Positions 1 through 7,978 of a stretch of 37,421 bases of DNA are shown here, in pieces. Source of the DNA: Spartobacteria bacterium (lineage in GTDB: Bacteria > Verrucomicrobiota > Verrucomicrobiia > Chthoniobacterales > UBA6821). The DNA is taken from contig CANKJN010000010.1 of NCBI GenBank assembly GCA_947482345.1, forward strand, positions 1 through 37,421, in the 5' to 3' direction. The position numbers and the translations under genes are program-made. The notes beneath the pieces are model-generated. The model saw only the letters and a program-made list of their open reading frames with translations, was not told the origin of the DNA and did no database searches. How positions within the stretch are numbered: position 1 is the first letter of the stretch; every line of letters starts with the position of its first letter.

Positions 1-248
1 CTCCAAAACTCCACCACCCGCTCGTCACTCAGGTTGTGCAGATACTTGAGCAGGAGCAATCCCACCATCCTCCGTATCGGCAGCGCAGGCCTCCCCTCCT
101 CACTGTAAAGATGCCCAAATGCCTCCTCATAAACTTCCCAGTCGATCCTCTCCGCCAACTTGTAGAGACCTTGTCTCGGATCAAGCTGGCTGCGTAGCTC
201 CGGTAGTAAAAAGTTCCCTTGTTGGCTTGGTTGCAGTCTGGATTTCAT
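1..248 (-). CDS. IS5/IS1182-type transposase, N-terminal part (cut by window edge)
   Basis: An open reading frame of 82 codons runs off the left edge of the window. Read from the ATG at 248 it begins MKSRLQPSQQGNFLLPEL and continues through a stretch like the DUF772 N-terminal domain of IS5/IS1182-type DDE transposases (WEVYEEAFGHLY, then RPALPIRRMVGLLLLKYL, then LSDERVVEFW). The family cuts and pastes IS ends with a DDE catalytic domain, which would lie beyond the window. The upstream part of the IS should lie between 249 and about 360, but I could not fix its end. This gene is not the same family group as the transposase at the right edge. Confidence 0.8.
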   Translation of the reverse strand, partial: MKSRLQPSQQGNFLLPELRSQLDPRQGLYKLAERIDWEVYEEAFGHLYSEEGRPALPIRRMVGLLLLKYLHNLSDERVVEFW

Positions 249-480
249 CTCGCTTGGTTTACGGGGTTTGGAGGACCTCTCGGCCCTTTACTCGCAATCC
301 AATCAAGCAAATACCATGCCTATTATCCTAACCATGAATACCTTAAGACATTTTTAAGGATCGACGAAGTAACAGGCTCCTGGCAATAGCCTCGGGTTCA
401 TTTTGACCCCTCGTTCATAGTTCCTAGTTCTTGGTTGCCGGAAAACCAAGAACCAAGATCCTGCAACAGCCCAACAACCT
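249..480. other. Gene-free stretch: presumed IS end and GH gene 3' flank
   Basis: This stretch lies between the start of the left transposase and the stop of the GH63-like gene. It holds an imperfect inverted repeat (CCTTAAGACATTTTTAAGG, 341-359), which could belong to the IS end, and a perfect 10-bp hairpin at 427-453 (listed separately). No coding potential of note was seen. Confidence 0.5.
427..453 (-). terminator. Hairpin downstream of the GH63-like gene
   Basis: GTTCTTGGTT (427-436) and AACCAAGAAC (444-453) form a perfect 10-bp stem with a 7-nt loop, 27 nt beyond the stop of the minus-strand glucosidase gene. There is no T tract after it on the minus strand, so a Rho-independent terminator is only one reading. 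The right half is also made of CCAAGAA heptamers, like the other heptamer arrays in this window. Confidence 0.35.
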
Positions 481-3162
481 TCAGATCTCCTTGGCCAGAA
501 GTTCGGCGACGAGGCCGGTCCAACCGGTCTGGTGCGAGGCACCAAGGCCCTTCCCCGTATCCCCGTGGAAGTATTCGTAGAAGAGGACGAGATCCTTCCA
601 ATGGGGATCCTCTGTGTAGCGGGTCTCCGCCCCGTTAAGGGGACGCGACCCCGTCTCATCAGGCAGAAAGAGGGAAGCGACACGGATCGAGAGGAGGCGG
701 GCAGCTTCTCCGAGAGTGACCCGGTTGCCCGATCCCGTGGGAAACTCGACTTTCAGGGACTCGCCGTAGAAGTGGTCGTAGGTCTTGAGGGACTGGATGA
801 TCATGTAGTTGATCGGGAGCCAGACGGGGCCGCGCCAGTTGGAATTCCCCCCGAACATCCCGGTCCTCCCCTCGCCCGGCTCGTAGTCGACCGAGTAGGC
901 GGTTCCGTTGACCGTGTAGATGTAGGGGTTCTTCTCGTGGTACTTGGAGACCGAGCGGATACCGTGAGGCGAGAGGAACTCACTCTCGTCAAAGAGATAG
1001 CTCAGCATCCTCTCCAATCGGGCACGCGGCGTGACCGTCAGCAGGATATCCTTGTCGATGTCCATGATATCGCCGTTCACGTCGAGAAGATGCCCGGCAA
1101 TCTTGGGTCGGTTCATGACCGCCCAGAGGAGGCGGGTCTCGAAGCCCGGGCTCTTCCGCCGCTGGAGTCCGGTCACGTAACTCGTGGCGACGAGCGGCAT
1201 GAATCCCTCGATGGAGCGGACCTTGATCGGCACATGCTCCCCGTCGGGAAGCTCCAGCAGGTCGTAGTAGAATCCGTCCTCCTCATTCCAGAGGCCCGAT
1301 CCACAGAAGTCGTTCATGGCCCCCACGATTCGGGTGAAGTGGGTGATGAACTTCGTCCCCATGTCCTCATAGACGGGATTTTTCTCCGAGAGGGTGAGCG
1401 CGATCTGCAGCATGGTCATGCAGTATAAGGCCATCCAGGAGGAGCCGTCGGCCTGCTTGAGACGACCGCCGGTGGGAAGGGGCTTGGAGCGGTCGAAGAC
1501 GGAGATGTTGTCGAATCCAAGGAAACCACCCTCGAAGAGGTTGTTACCGTCGCTGTCCTTGCGGTTCACCCACCAGTTGAAATTCAGCAGGAGCTTCTGG
1601 AAGACACGCTCCAGGAAGGCCGGGTCATCCTTCCCCAGCTCCCTCTGCTGGCGGTAGAGTCGCAGAGCCGCCCAGGCGTGTACCGGAGGATTCACGTCGG
1701 AGAAGTTCCACTCGTAGGCGGGCATCTGCCCGTTGGTGTGGGTGTACCATTCGCGCAGGAGCAGGATCAGCTGGTCCTTGCAGAACTCCGGATCGACTCG
1801 GGAGAGGGCCGCGGTGTGGAAGGCGAGATCCCATGAGCAGTAGTAGGGATACTCCCAGGTATCGGGCATCGAGAGGATGTCCCGGTTGAAGAGATGCATC
1901 CAGTCGGCGTTGCGCGCCGCATGACCTGCGGGCGGCGGAGGTTTGGTCGCGTCTCCCCGCGCCCACTCGCTCTGGACGAGGTTGTAGAACTGCTTGCTCC
2001 AGAGCAGACCCGCGTAGGCCTGGCGGGCCACAAGCCGCTGCTGAGGGTTGAGGGCGGGATTGATGGTCGCTGCGTGGAACTCGTCGGCCTCGTCGAGCCG
2101 CATCGCAAAGACCTCCGCATGGTTCTCGCCAAGCGGATCGACCGAGGGATCGCGCCACTCTCCTTTTTCGGCGAGGCGCAGGCGGATTTCCACGCTTTTT
2201 CCGGCCGGGATCGAGAGATCGTAGCGGGCGGCTACCTTGGTTCCCGTCATGGCCGGATTCACCGCATCGGACTTGCCGTGGATCACCGCGTCATGGAAGG
2301 CATCCTTGGTGTGCTTCTTCCTAGAGGGTGATCCGTAGAGACGCTCGCAGTTGGTCTCGTTGTGAGTGAAGAGAAACTCCGGCGCCTTCCCGTCCGGAGC
2401 GTCTCCGCACGCGAGCAGATACTCACCCATCGCCGCATGGCGGGCCGAGAGCACTCCCGACGAGGCGATCGAGATCTCCGGCTCCTCCAGGCACTCCTCG
2501 CTGATCTTTCCCCAGGCCCAGGTGTTCCGGTACCAGAGCGTCGGAAGCAGGACCAGCGGTGCCTCCTCGGGGCCGCGGTTGGTGACGGTGATCCGGATCA
2601 GGATGTCCTTGATCGACTCCTTCGCATACTCCACCTGAACGTCGAAGTATCGGTTTTCGTCAAAGACTCCAGTGTCGAGCAGTTCGTACTCGGGAAGATC
2701 GCGGCTACGTCCGGCATTCTCCGAGACAAGCTTGGCATAGGGAAACTCGGCCTGCGGGTATTTGTAGAGCCCTTTGCAGTAGGAATGGGTCGGGGTCGCG
2801 TCGAGATAGTAGTAGAGCTCTTTGACGTCCTCGCCGTGGTTGCCCTGCGGACCGGTGAGACCGAAGAGGCGCTCCTTGAGGATCGGGTCCTTTCCATTCC
2901 AGAGGGCGAGACCGAAGCAGAGCCTGCCGAACCGGTCGCTCAACCCCATCAGACCATCCTCACCCCACCGGTAGACACGACTGCGAGACTGATCAAAGGT
3001 GAAGGAGGTCCATACATCGCCATCAGCTGAATAATCCTCGCGCACTGTCCCCCACTGGCGCTCCGAGAGATAGGTGCCCCAGAGCTTCCAGAAGCGCTCG
3101 CGCCTCGCATCCTCGCCGAGACGGATCTCTTCGGCTGTCGTTTCCCGGGGTGATGGCATCAT
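481..3162 (-). CDS. GH63/MGH1-type glucosidase, large (893 aa)
   Basis: This gene is predicted to hydrolyse alpha-glucosidic or related linkages; the true substrate is unknown. The protein has the N-terminal signature of MGH1-like hydrolases (WGTYLSERQWGTVREDYS, about residues 28-45), an N-terminal beta-rich part, and an (alpha/alpha)6-barrel region with CSWDLAFH (about 437-444) and GGNSNWRGPVWLPIN (about 768-782), both typical of GH63/MGH1 members. Length near 890 aa is normal for this subgroup. No signal peptide is seen, so it is probably cytoplasmic and may act on storage glucans or compatible-solute glucosides (inference). It is the last gene of a minus-strand run after a DUF4153 gene only 20 bp upstream. 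The first ATG codons (3162 and 3159) sit at the edge of a mobile-element end, so the upstream sequence has been replaced by repeat DNA. Confidence 0.85.
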   Translation of the reverse strand: MMPSPRETTAEEIRLGEDARRERFWKLWGTYLSERQWGTVREDYSADGDVWTSFTFDQSRSRVYRWGEDGLMGLSDRFGRLCFGLALWNGKDPILKERLFGLTGPQGNHGEDVKELYYYLDATPTHSYCKGLYKYPQAEFPYAKLVSENAGRSRDLPEYELLDTGVFDENRYFDVQVEYAKESIKDILIRITVTNRGPEEAPLVLLPTLWYRNTWAWGKISEECLEEPEISIASSGVLSARHAAMGEYLLACGDAPDGKAPEFLFTHNETNCERLYGSPSRKKHTKDAFHDAVIHGKSDAVNPAMTGTKVAARYDLSIPAGKSVEIRLRLAEKGEWRDPSVDPLGENHAEVFAMRLDEADEFHAATINPALNPQQRLVARQAYAGLLWSKQFYNLVQSEWARGDATKPPPPAGHAARNADWMHLFNRDILSMPDTWEYPYYCSWDLAFHTAALSRVDPEFCKDQLILLLREWYTHTNGQMPAYEWNFSDVNPPVHAWAALRLYRQQRELGKDDPAFLERVFQKLLLNFNWWVNRKDSDGNNLFEGGFLGFDNISVFDRSKPLPTGGRLKQADGSSWMALYCMTMLQIALTLSEKNPVYEDMGTKFITHFTRIVGAMNDFCGSGLWNEEDGFYYDLLELPDGEHVPIKVRSIEGFMPLVATSYVTGLQRRKSPGFETRLLWAVMNRPKIAGHLLDVNGDIMDIDKDILLTVTPRARLERMLSYLFDESEFLSPHGIRSVSKYHEKNPYIYTVNGTAYSVDYEPGEGRTGMFGGNSNWRGPVWLPINYMIIQSLKTYDHFYGESLKVEFPTGSGNRVTLGEAARLLSIRVASLFLPDETGSRPLNGAETRYTEDPHWKDLVLFYEYFHGDTGKGLGASHQTGWTGLVAELLAKEI

Positions 3163-3182
3163 GGGATTTAATCAGCGGTTCC
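3158..3182. repeat. Remnant end of the 274-bp MITE-like element
   Basis: CATGGGATTTAATCAGCGGTTCC (3160-3182) matches the right end of the 274-bp element found at 7369 and 33204, and is followed by CTAG (3183-3186), a YTAR-type target. Only about 23 nt match; the rest of the element is absent. It supplies the 20 bp between the DUF4153 stop and the GH63-like start. Confidence 0.6.
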
Positions 3183-4931
3183 CTAGGGTGTCTGGGGTGC
3201 GGGGGATGGATTGTTTCCCGGATCGCACTGTTTTTCAAAAACCTGATATTCGATGCTAACCACCTTTCTAGGGGTGGCCGAGGAATCCCATTGGGCATAC
3301 GTGATCACGATCTGGAAGCACCGCCCCTCTCCTCCGAGAGTGAAGAGAATGGGCGTCTTGTTTTTAATCGCCGCATCAAAATCAAGGTCAGCGATTCGTT
3401 TCGATGCCACCTCCCTGCCCCCAGCTTGGAGAACCAGCTTCAGGTCAAGGTCACCGCTGCCCGTGAATGTGTTCTTCAGCATCAACTCCTCCCCGGCGGC
3501 ATTCGTACCAAGGGTTCCTTTCCATCTACCGTTGCGGGCCTGCAGATAGGCGGTGCATCCGGCAATCGGAACGATGGATCCTTCGCTAAGTCCATAGCTG
3601 CATTGGGTAGGATCCTTGGATAGATGGAGCTTCTGAAGCACCGCCCTGGTCAGTTCCCAGCAAGCAAGCTTGGGATCGATATCGATACCGAGCGGTCCGG
3701 TCACCTTCTCAAGGTCCGCCAACCCGAAATCCTGAACGATCATTGTGACAATGGAACGGATCTGCTCATCCTTGCGGTTTGTGGATTCGAGAAGGTGCTT
3801 GAGTCGTTCGGACTGACTGCGTAGCGACAAGGTGCCCGCGCTCAGCGGCCCCAGGGCGGCCACCAATGTGGTGAGGGCAAGCAGGAAGGGAACCAAGAGA
3901 GGTGCTTGGTTACGGCGAATCAGAAAACAGAATGCCGATACAGTCAGCCAGATGCCTGCGGCCAATGCGGAATATCGGTCGAAGGTCACGCCGTACTCCT
4001 TGATGCGGAGCGCGAGGGAGATGAAGAGGAGGGCGCTGCTAAGCAGGAAGGCCGGTGGATAGATCAACGAGAACCATCGGGCCCACGGACGCTCCCCCTT
4101 CCACGGAAAGATCAGGAGCATGGCCAGCGTTCCATACGCCCCAAGGGAGAGCACCGGAGTCGCCACCATGCCGTTTGGAAGCTTCCACTGGATGATGATC
4201 TTCACGGCATAAGCGGCGAGGATTCCCATGAAGAGGAAACCGATCGGGATCAGCGCCCACTTGCAGAGATTAGACCAGACCTTGAACCCAGGCTGGTCGG
4301 GATAGAGGTCTTCCTTGGCCGACGGAAACAGAGCCAGGGCCGTGACGGGGTAGATCAGGCATCCTGCAAGGGCAAGGAGATCGAAGTGCAGACAATGCAC
4401 AAAAAAGAAATGGGCTTCCAATCCAAAGAGTATCTTCACGCTCAAGAGGGCCAGTTGAAGGCCGATTTCCACAATCGCCGTCATGATCGCGGCAAGTACG
4501 AGGGCGTTCAGCCAACCGACATTCACCCTCCACCAATTGAGACTTCCCTCGCGTACAAGGCCGGGCACCACGCTGGCCAGGGCAAACGCCATCAGCACCA
4601 GCATCCAGAAGCAAAACCACACCGTTCCAGTGTGAATAATGCCCACAGGAACAAGGAAAAAGAGACCCGTCATGGCGATCAGCGCAGCCGGATGCAGGAT
4701 CGCTTGAAATCGCGGATGGAGTTCCGATCCATAGACCGCGCCGACGAGAAGAGGGAGGCCAAAGAGCATCGTGAGGGAAATCCTGATGCATTGTTCGTCG
4801 GTCGGGGTCGACAAGGAATGGATGGAAACAATATATGCGGCGGTGGCGATCAGTGCCGCCAGGATCGGCAGGGGGAACCGACGCAGTCCCGCGAACTTCG
4901 ATACGAAATGCCTGAATTTGGGAGTTTTCAT
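3183..4931 (-). CDS. DUF4153 polytopic membrane protein (582 aa)
   Basis: The first roughly 360 residues hold about eleven hydrophobic segments, as in the DUF4153 family of uncharacterised inner-membrane proteins; the stretch GPLSAGTLSLRSQSERL (about 355-371) is the family's conserved motif after the last membrane segment. The C-terminal 200 residues look soluble and include Cys-containing and beta-rich parts (for example GEGRCFQIVITYAQWD). The family function is unknown. The gene lies 44 bp after cinA and 20 bp before the GH63-like gene on the same strand, so co-transcription is likely. Its TAG stop lies inside the CTAG flanking a repeat remnant, so the original C terminus may have been altered by an insertion. 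Confidence 0.75.
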   Translation of the reverse strand: MKTPKFRHFVSKFAGLRRFPLPILAALIATAAYIVSIHSLSTPTDEQCIRISLTMLFGLPLLVGAVYGSELHPRFQAILHPAALIAMTGLFFLVPVGIIHTGTVWFCFWMLVLMAFALASVVPGLVREGSLNWWRVNVGWLNALVLAAIMTAIVEIGLQLALLSVKILFGLEAHFFFVHCLHFDLLALAGCLIYPVTALALFPSAKEDLYPDQPGFKVWSNLCKWALIPIGFLFMGILAAYAVKIIIQWKLPNGMVATPVLSLGAYGTLAMLLIFPWKGERPWARWFSLIYPPAFLLSSALLFISLALRIKEYGVTFDRYSALAAGIWLTVSAFCFLIRRNQAPLLVPFLLALTTLVAALGPLSAGTLSLRSQSERLKHLLESTNRKDEQIRSIVTMIVQDFGLADLEKVTGPLGIDIDPKLACWELTRAVLQKLHLSKDPTQCSYGLSEGSIVPIAGCTAYLQARNGRWKGTLGTNAAGEELMLKNTFTGSGDLDLKLVLQAGGREVASKRIADLDFDAAIKNKTPILFTLGGEGRCFQIVITYAQWDSSATPRKVVSIEYQVFEKQCDPGNNPSPAPQTP

Positions 4932-4975
4932 CTTTTTGGATAAGTAGAGGGTATCTGCATTGAGGTTTTATTCGA

Positions 4976-6223
4976 TTACATTGAGACAAGGGTTCTGCGG
5001 AGGCGATCGAGGGCCGATTGTGTCACCACCTGCTTGAAGGTGAGACGGTCCGATGGCCTGGTTTCCTTCCAAACCTCCGTCTCGCATCCATCACGTGCAA
5101 GCGCGAGCCAGACTGTGCCCACGGGCTTTTCCGGGATTCCACCATCGGGACCTGCAATCCCGGTGGTGGCCAGCGCAAAGGTAGCCCCGCTTTTACGGAG
5201 CGCTCCCTCGGCCATGGCACGGACCACCTCCTCGCTCACGGCTCCATGGGTAGCAATGAGATCAGGAGGCACGCCCAGCAGATCCGTCTTGGAGGCATTG
5301 CTGTAGGTGACAAATCCTTCAAGGAAGACGGCCGAGGCTCCGGGAACATTGGTCAGACGGTTGGCGAGCAATCCTCCGGTGCACGACTCGGCAGTCGCCA
5401 GCGTGGCCCCTTTCTGTCCGAGAAGATGAACCACGATCTCCTCCATCGATTCATTCTCATCCGAGACCAAGTGGTCACCGACTGCGGCCAGAACGGATGG
5501 CTCCACCTCATCGAGAATCTCCTTGGGACCGATCAGTCGGAAATCGACCTCATTCGGTCTGGCGCAGTAGCCGACCTCCAGATCACCCCTCTTGGTGAGT
5601 TCCATGCCGATCTTTGCCTCCAGCATCGATTCCCCCATGCCGACGACCTTGTAGATCCTACATTCGTGCTGATCGCCGCCCGCAGCCAGATCCTTGAGAA
5701 AAGGCAGGAGATAGGCACGCGCCATCGGCTGGAGCTCTCGGGGAGGACCGGGCAGGAGAAAAATATGAGGCGTGGCCCATGAGATGCCCTCGGTCGCCGG
5801 AATGTGGAGACCCGGTGCTGTTCCGTTCTCATTGGGGATCACGATCGCCCCCTCAGGCGCCATGGCCTGTCGGTCCATGCGATCCTGAAGGGGAATGCCA
5901 CGCCGACTGAGGCGTTCCTTGATACGCTCCATCGTCTCCGGGTGATGCACCATGCGGCGGCTCAGGATCTGGGCAACGGTCTCTCGGGTGATGTCGTCGG
6001 TCGTGGGTCCTAGTCCTCCCGTCACGATCAGAATATCGGTACGGGGAAATGCCTCCAGAAGGGCATCGCGGATGGGGGAACCGTCGGGCACGGTCCCCTG
6101 CCTCCCGATCCTCAGCCCCAGCGGGAAGAGTTCCTTTCCGAACCAGGAGAGATGGGCATCCTGAACGTTCCCGAGCAGCAGCTCGCTTCCCGTGTTCAGG
6201 AGTTCGACGCGCAGAGTACTCAT
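4976..6223 (-). CDS. cinA: CinA family protein (MoCF-like domain plus NMN deamidase domain)
   Basis: The protein is 415 aa, the normal size of two-domain CinA. The N-terminal COG1058 domain has NTGSELLLGNVQDAH (about 10-24) and TGGLGPTTDDITRE (about 74-87). The C-terminal PncC-type domain has the ATAESCTGG motif, followed by FVTYSNASKTDLLGV and TTGIAGPDGG. PncC-type domains hydrolyse nicotinamide mononucleotide to nicotinate mononucleotide in NAD salvage; the N-terminal domain has been linked to ADP-ribose pyrophosphatase activity. I chose the ATG at 6223 because it starts the conserved MSTLRVELLNTGSE and overlaps the stop of the upstream gene as ATGA, a sign of translational coupling; a longer frame to 6406 lies inside the upstream gene. 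Confidence 0.93.
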   Translation of the reverse strand: MSTLRVELLNTGSELLLGNVQDAHLSWFGKELFPLGLRIGRQGTVPDGSPIRDALLEAFPRTDILIVTGGLGPTTDDITRETVAQILSRRMVHHPETMERIKERLSRRGIPLQDRMDRQAMAPEGAIVIPNENGTAPGLHIPATEGISWATPHIFLLPGPPRELQPMARAYLLPFLKDLAAGGDQHECRIYKVVGMGESMLEAKIGMELTKRGDLEVGYCARPNEVDFRLIGPKEILDEVEPSVLAAVGDHLVSDENESMEEIVVHLLGQKGATLATAESCTGGLLANRLTNVPGASAVFLEGFVTYSNASKTDLLGVPPDLIATHGAVSEEVVRAMAEGALRKSGATFALATTGIAGPDGGIPEKPVGTVWLALARDGCETEVWKETRPSDRLTFKQVVTQSALDRLRRTLVSM

Positions 6224-7044
6224 GATTCGGCTCCTGTCACGATGCCGAGCCAACGGTCGGTCATTCCCCTCTGCCATCGGGCCTCCTCGACGCTGTAGGC
6301 ATGGCTCAGATTGGCCAGCATCCTGGCGATCACCTCCCGTGAGCCCGGATTCTCGAGATGCTCGTCGGTCAACTCGATCTGCTGGCGGGCAAGGATGTCG
6401 GCACAATCGGCTAGGGAGAGAACACGGCCCGAATGAAACGGGTCGAAGTAGGTCTCCCCGCAGCGCGCGATGAAGTGGCCCGGGAGATTCACCCCGTGCA
6501 CCTCGATCCCGGCGCGCGCGGCGACAAAGAGATAGAGAAGGCTCAGGGTCAACGGGAGTCCGCGGCGGTTCTCCATCACCATGGGCAGGAGCGAATTCTC
6601 ATGGTTGTAGTAGTCGTCACGATTGCCGTCGAATCCTAGCTCTCCGTGGAGATAACCGGTCAGGAGTGGAACCGGATCCTTCACTCCGGATCCAAGCCGA
6701 CGGCCAACCTCCTCGCCCCAGAGGGCGAGTTGATGACGCGACTCCTCCGTATCGATCCACGGCAAGAGTGCCGAGGAGAGAAGCCAGCATGCCTGCTCGA
6801 GCGGTATCTCCCCGTCCCGCTTCCTAAGCAGGGTCTCCAGTTCAGCGGCGGCTTTCTTGCCGGCGATCGCATGAAGGACCTCCTGGGCATGGGCGGCCAC
6901 AATGGCCGAATCGGCATTCACCAGATCCCTGAGATCCGGCACGACGCTCTCCCCCTTGATTACCAACTGCTCCTTCACGAGCCCGACCGTCTCGGGATCA
7001 TCATCCCGGAAAAGCCGGGCAAGGGCATCGCACTGCGAGGACAT
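6220..7044 (-). CDS. SirB1 family protein (transglutaminase-like)
   Basis: The protein is 274 aa and matches the SirB1/PF13369 transglutaminase-like family in its core: a segment with RDDYYNHENSLLPMVMENRRG (about 139-159) is followed by LPLTLSLLYLFVAARAG and by GVNLPGHFIAR (about 182-192), with a Tyr-Phe-Asp-Pro-Phe box after it. The first 110 residues look like a helical HEAT-like region. The usual catalytic Cys of true transglutaminases is not obvious (the relevant site reads RGLPLTL), as is common in SirB1 proteins. Biochemical role is not established; E. coli SirB1 is of unknown function. It is the first gene of a minus-strand run and overlaps cinA by 4 nt. Confidence 0.82.
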   Translation of the reverse strand: MSSQCDALARLFRDDDPETVGLVKEQLVIKGESVVPDLRDLVNADSAIVAAHAQEVLHAIAGKKAAAELETLLRKRDGEIPLEQACWLLSSALLPWIDTEESRHQLALWGEEVGRRLGSGVKDPVPLLTGYLHGELGFDGNRDDYYNHENSLLPMVMENRRGLPLTLSLLYLFVAARAGIEVHGVNLPGHFIARCGETYFDPFHSGRVLSLADCADILARQQIELTDEHLENPGSREVIARMLANLSHAYSVEEARWQRGMTDRWLGIVTGAES

Positions 7045-7368
7045 GAAGAGAAGGATGAAACCTGAGGCTTGAAACCTGAAGCTTTAATTCACAGGGATGA
7101 AAGGGATTAAGGGGGATTGAAAGAATGGCATGGCAGAAGTAGCTGCCAGGAAAAACTTCGGTACGGCTGGCCTTGGTCCCACTCTTGCAAGTGAGCTTGC
7201 AGAGATGATCCCAGAGGCAACCGGCAGCAATCAAAACCACCGAGTAAGCTTCCGAAGAAATCCAGCTCTTGGTCAAATACCTGCCAAGTTCCCTTCTTTC
7301 CTGAGTTCCTGATAAAATTCTTTGAACATCCCGCCTCTAAAAAAGAGCGAGGAGCAAGGAATCCTCAA
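7045..7368. other. Gene-free stretch upstream of the SirB1-like gene
   Basis: This holds heptamer-like sequence (AAACCTGA/GGCTTG, 7064-7084) and a repeat arm at 7091-7155 that is related to the one at 14895-14990. A hairpin (CTCTTGCAAG...CTTGCAGAG, 7181-7203) is also present. No convincing gene was seen; any promoter for the SirB1-like gene should be here. Confidence 0.5.
7089..7155. repeat. Solo arm related to the inverted repeat at 14895-15036
   Basis: ACAGGGATGAAAGGGATTAAGG at 7091 and the following GATTGAAAGAATGGCATGGCAG resemble AAAGGGGATTGTAAGAAAGGCATGGCAG at 14945. The partner arm (CCCTTAATCCC... orientation) was not found nearby, so this looks like half of an inverted-repeat element. 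Confidence 0.5.
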
Positions 7369-7642
7369 GGAAGCGCTGATTAAATCGCATAGAGGCCGTT
7401 GCGGGAAGAATGGGCCGCGGGCAAGGCGGCTTGGCGCGAGCATCCCCGCAGCGGGCTGTAAGCGCCAAGCCAACACAGCCCCCGGCCTGTTATCTCCGCA
7501 ACCCGGAGGGCTGAAGCCATTTGTCGATTTTTGTGGCGTTGCTCGCTTGGGCGAGACCGCTGCGGGTATCGCCCAGCACTCGCGCCTTCAAAAATCAGCA
7601 AATGCTCTTCAGTGGCCTTCATGGGATTTAATCAGGGGTTCC
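7369..7642. mobile_element. 274-bp MITE-like structured element, copy 1
   Basis: The element starts GGAAGCGCTGATTAAATC and ends GATTTAATCAGGGGTTCC; the ends are an imperfect inverted repeat of about 30 bp (GGAA.CGCTGATTAAATC..CAT..AGGCCG). It differs from the copy at 33204-33477 by only 7 substitutions in 274 bp with no gaps. It is flanked by TCAA (left) and TTAA (right), close to the YTAR targets preferred by IS5-group elements. Inside it are nested stems: GGCTTGGCGC/GCGCCAAGCC around 7421-7467, CTCCG/CGGAG near 7494-7507, and GATTTTTG (7526-7533) with CAAAAATC (7589-7596). It is too short for a transposase, so it would need one in trans. Confidence 0.72.
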
Positions 7643-7831
7643 TTAAGCCGCCTCGACATCGACGGCCGTGATCTCACCGCCCTCGGTGGTGATCCTGACC
7701 GTGGCCGGACGGCAGCAGACAGCGCAGTCCTCGATCATCTCGACCACCCCCTCCACGGCCGTCTCCACCTGGATGGCGTAATCCTCCCCGCACTGCGGAC
7801 ACTGGATCAGGATCTCCTCAAGCCAGTCCAT
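7643..7831 (-). CDS. Small CPXCG-motif cysteine-rich protein (62 aa)
   Basis: The protein has a CPQCG pair near the N terminus (residues 10-14) and a CAVCC pair near the middle, giving a four-Cys zinc-ribbon-like pattern, with the acidic segment QVETAVEGVVEMIEDCAVCCRP typical of the CPXCG (PF14255) family of about 60 aa. Function is unknown; metal binding is likely. I chose the ATG at 7831 (MDWLEEILIQCPQC), which gives the family's usual length; a TTG at 7873 would add residues encoded by repeat-like DNA. The TAA stop is part of the TTAA that borders the MITE-like element, so the insertion abuts or created the stop. Confidence 0.78.
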   Translation of the reverse strand: MDWLEEILIQCPQCGEDYAIQVETAVEGVVEMIEDCAVCCRPATVRITTEGGEITAVDVEAA

Positions 7832-7869
7832 GAAGAAGGAAGTATGAATTATGAGGGATGAAGAATGAA

Positions 7870-7950
7870 CCAAGCCCGTGGGATCGGGCGCGGTAGACTA
7901 CCGAAGGTAGCCCCGTTAGGGGCGGCACCGCTTGCTGGGAGGCAAGTGCC
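7870..7950. repeat. Four-hairpin structured repeat, unit 1
   Basis: Four consecutive hairpins can be drawn: GCCCG/CGGGC (7874-7889), CTACC-GAA-GGTAG (7898-7910), CCCC-GTTA-GGGG (7911-7922) and GGCA..CTTGC..GCAAG.TGCC (7924-7950). The unit ends with GTCAAACCTGA. The next unit keeps each stem with different bases, so the fold and not the sequence appears to be conserved. Confidence 0.7.
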
Positions 7951-7953
7951 GTC

Positions 7954-7974
7954 AAACCTGAAACCTGAAACCTG
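7954..7974. repeat. Heptamer array (AAACCTG)x3
   Basis: Three perfect tandem copies of AAACCTG join the two four-hairpin units. A decayed version (AAACCTGAGACGTGAAACC) follows unit 2 at 8074-8092. Confidence 0.85.
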
Positions 7975-7978
7975 AACC

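Noticed and set aside
7380-7622. An 80-codon minus-strand frame conserved in both 274-bp element copies (also 33215-33457)
   Set aside because: Conservation follows from 97% DNA identity. Of the five differences inside the frame, three change the amino acid (Thr/Ala, Arg/Trp, His/Asn), so there is no sign of selection for a protein, and I recognise no domain.
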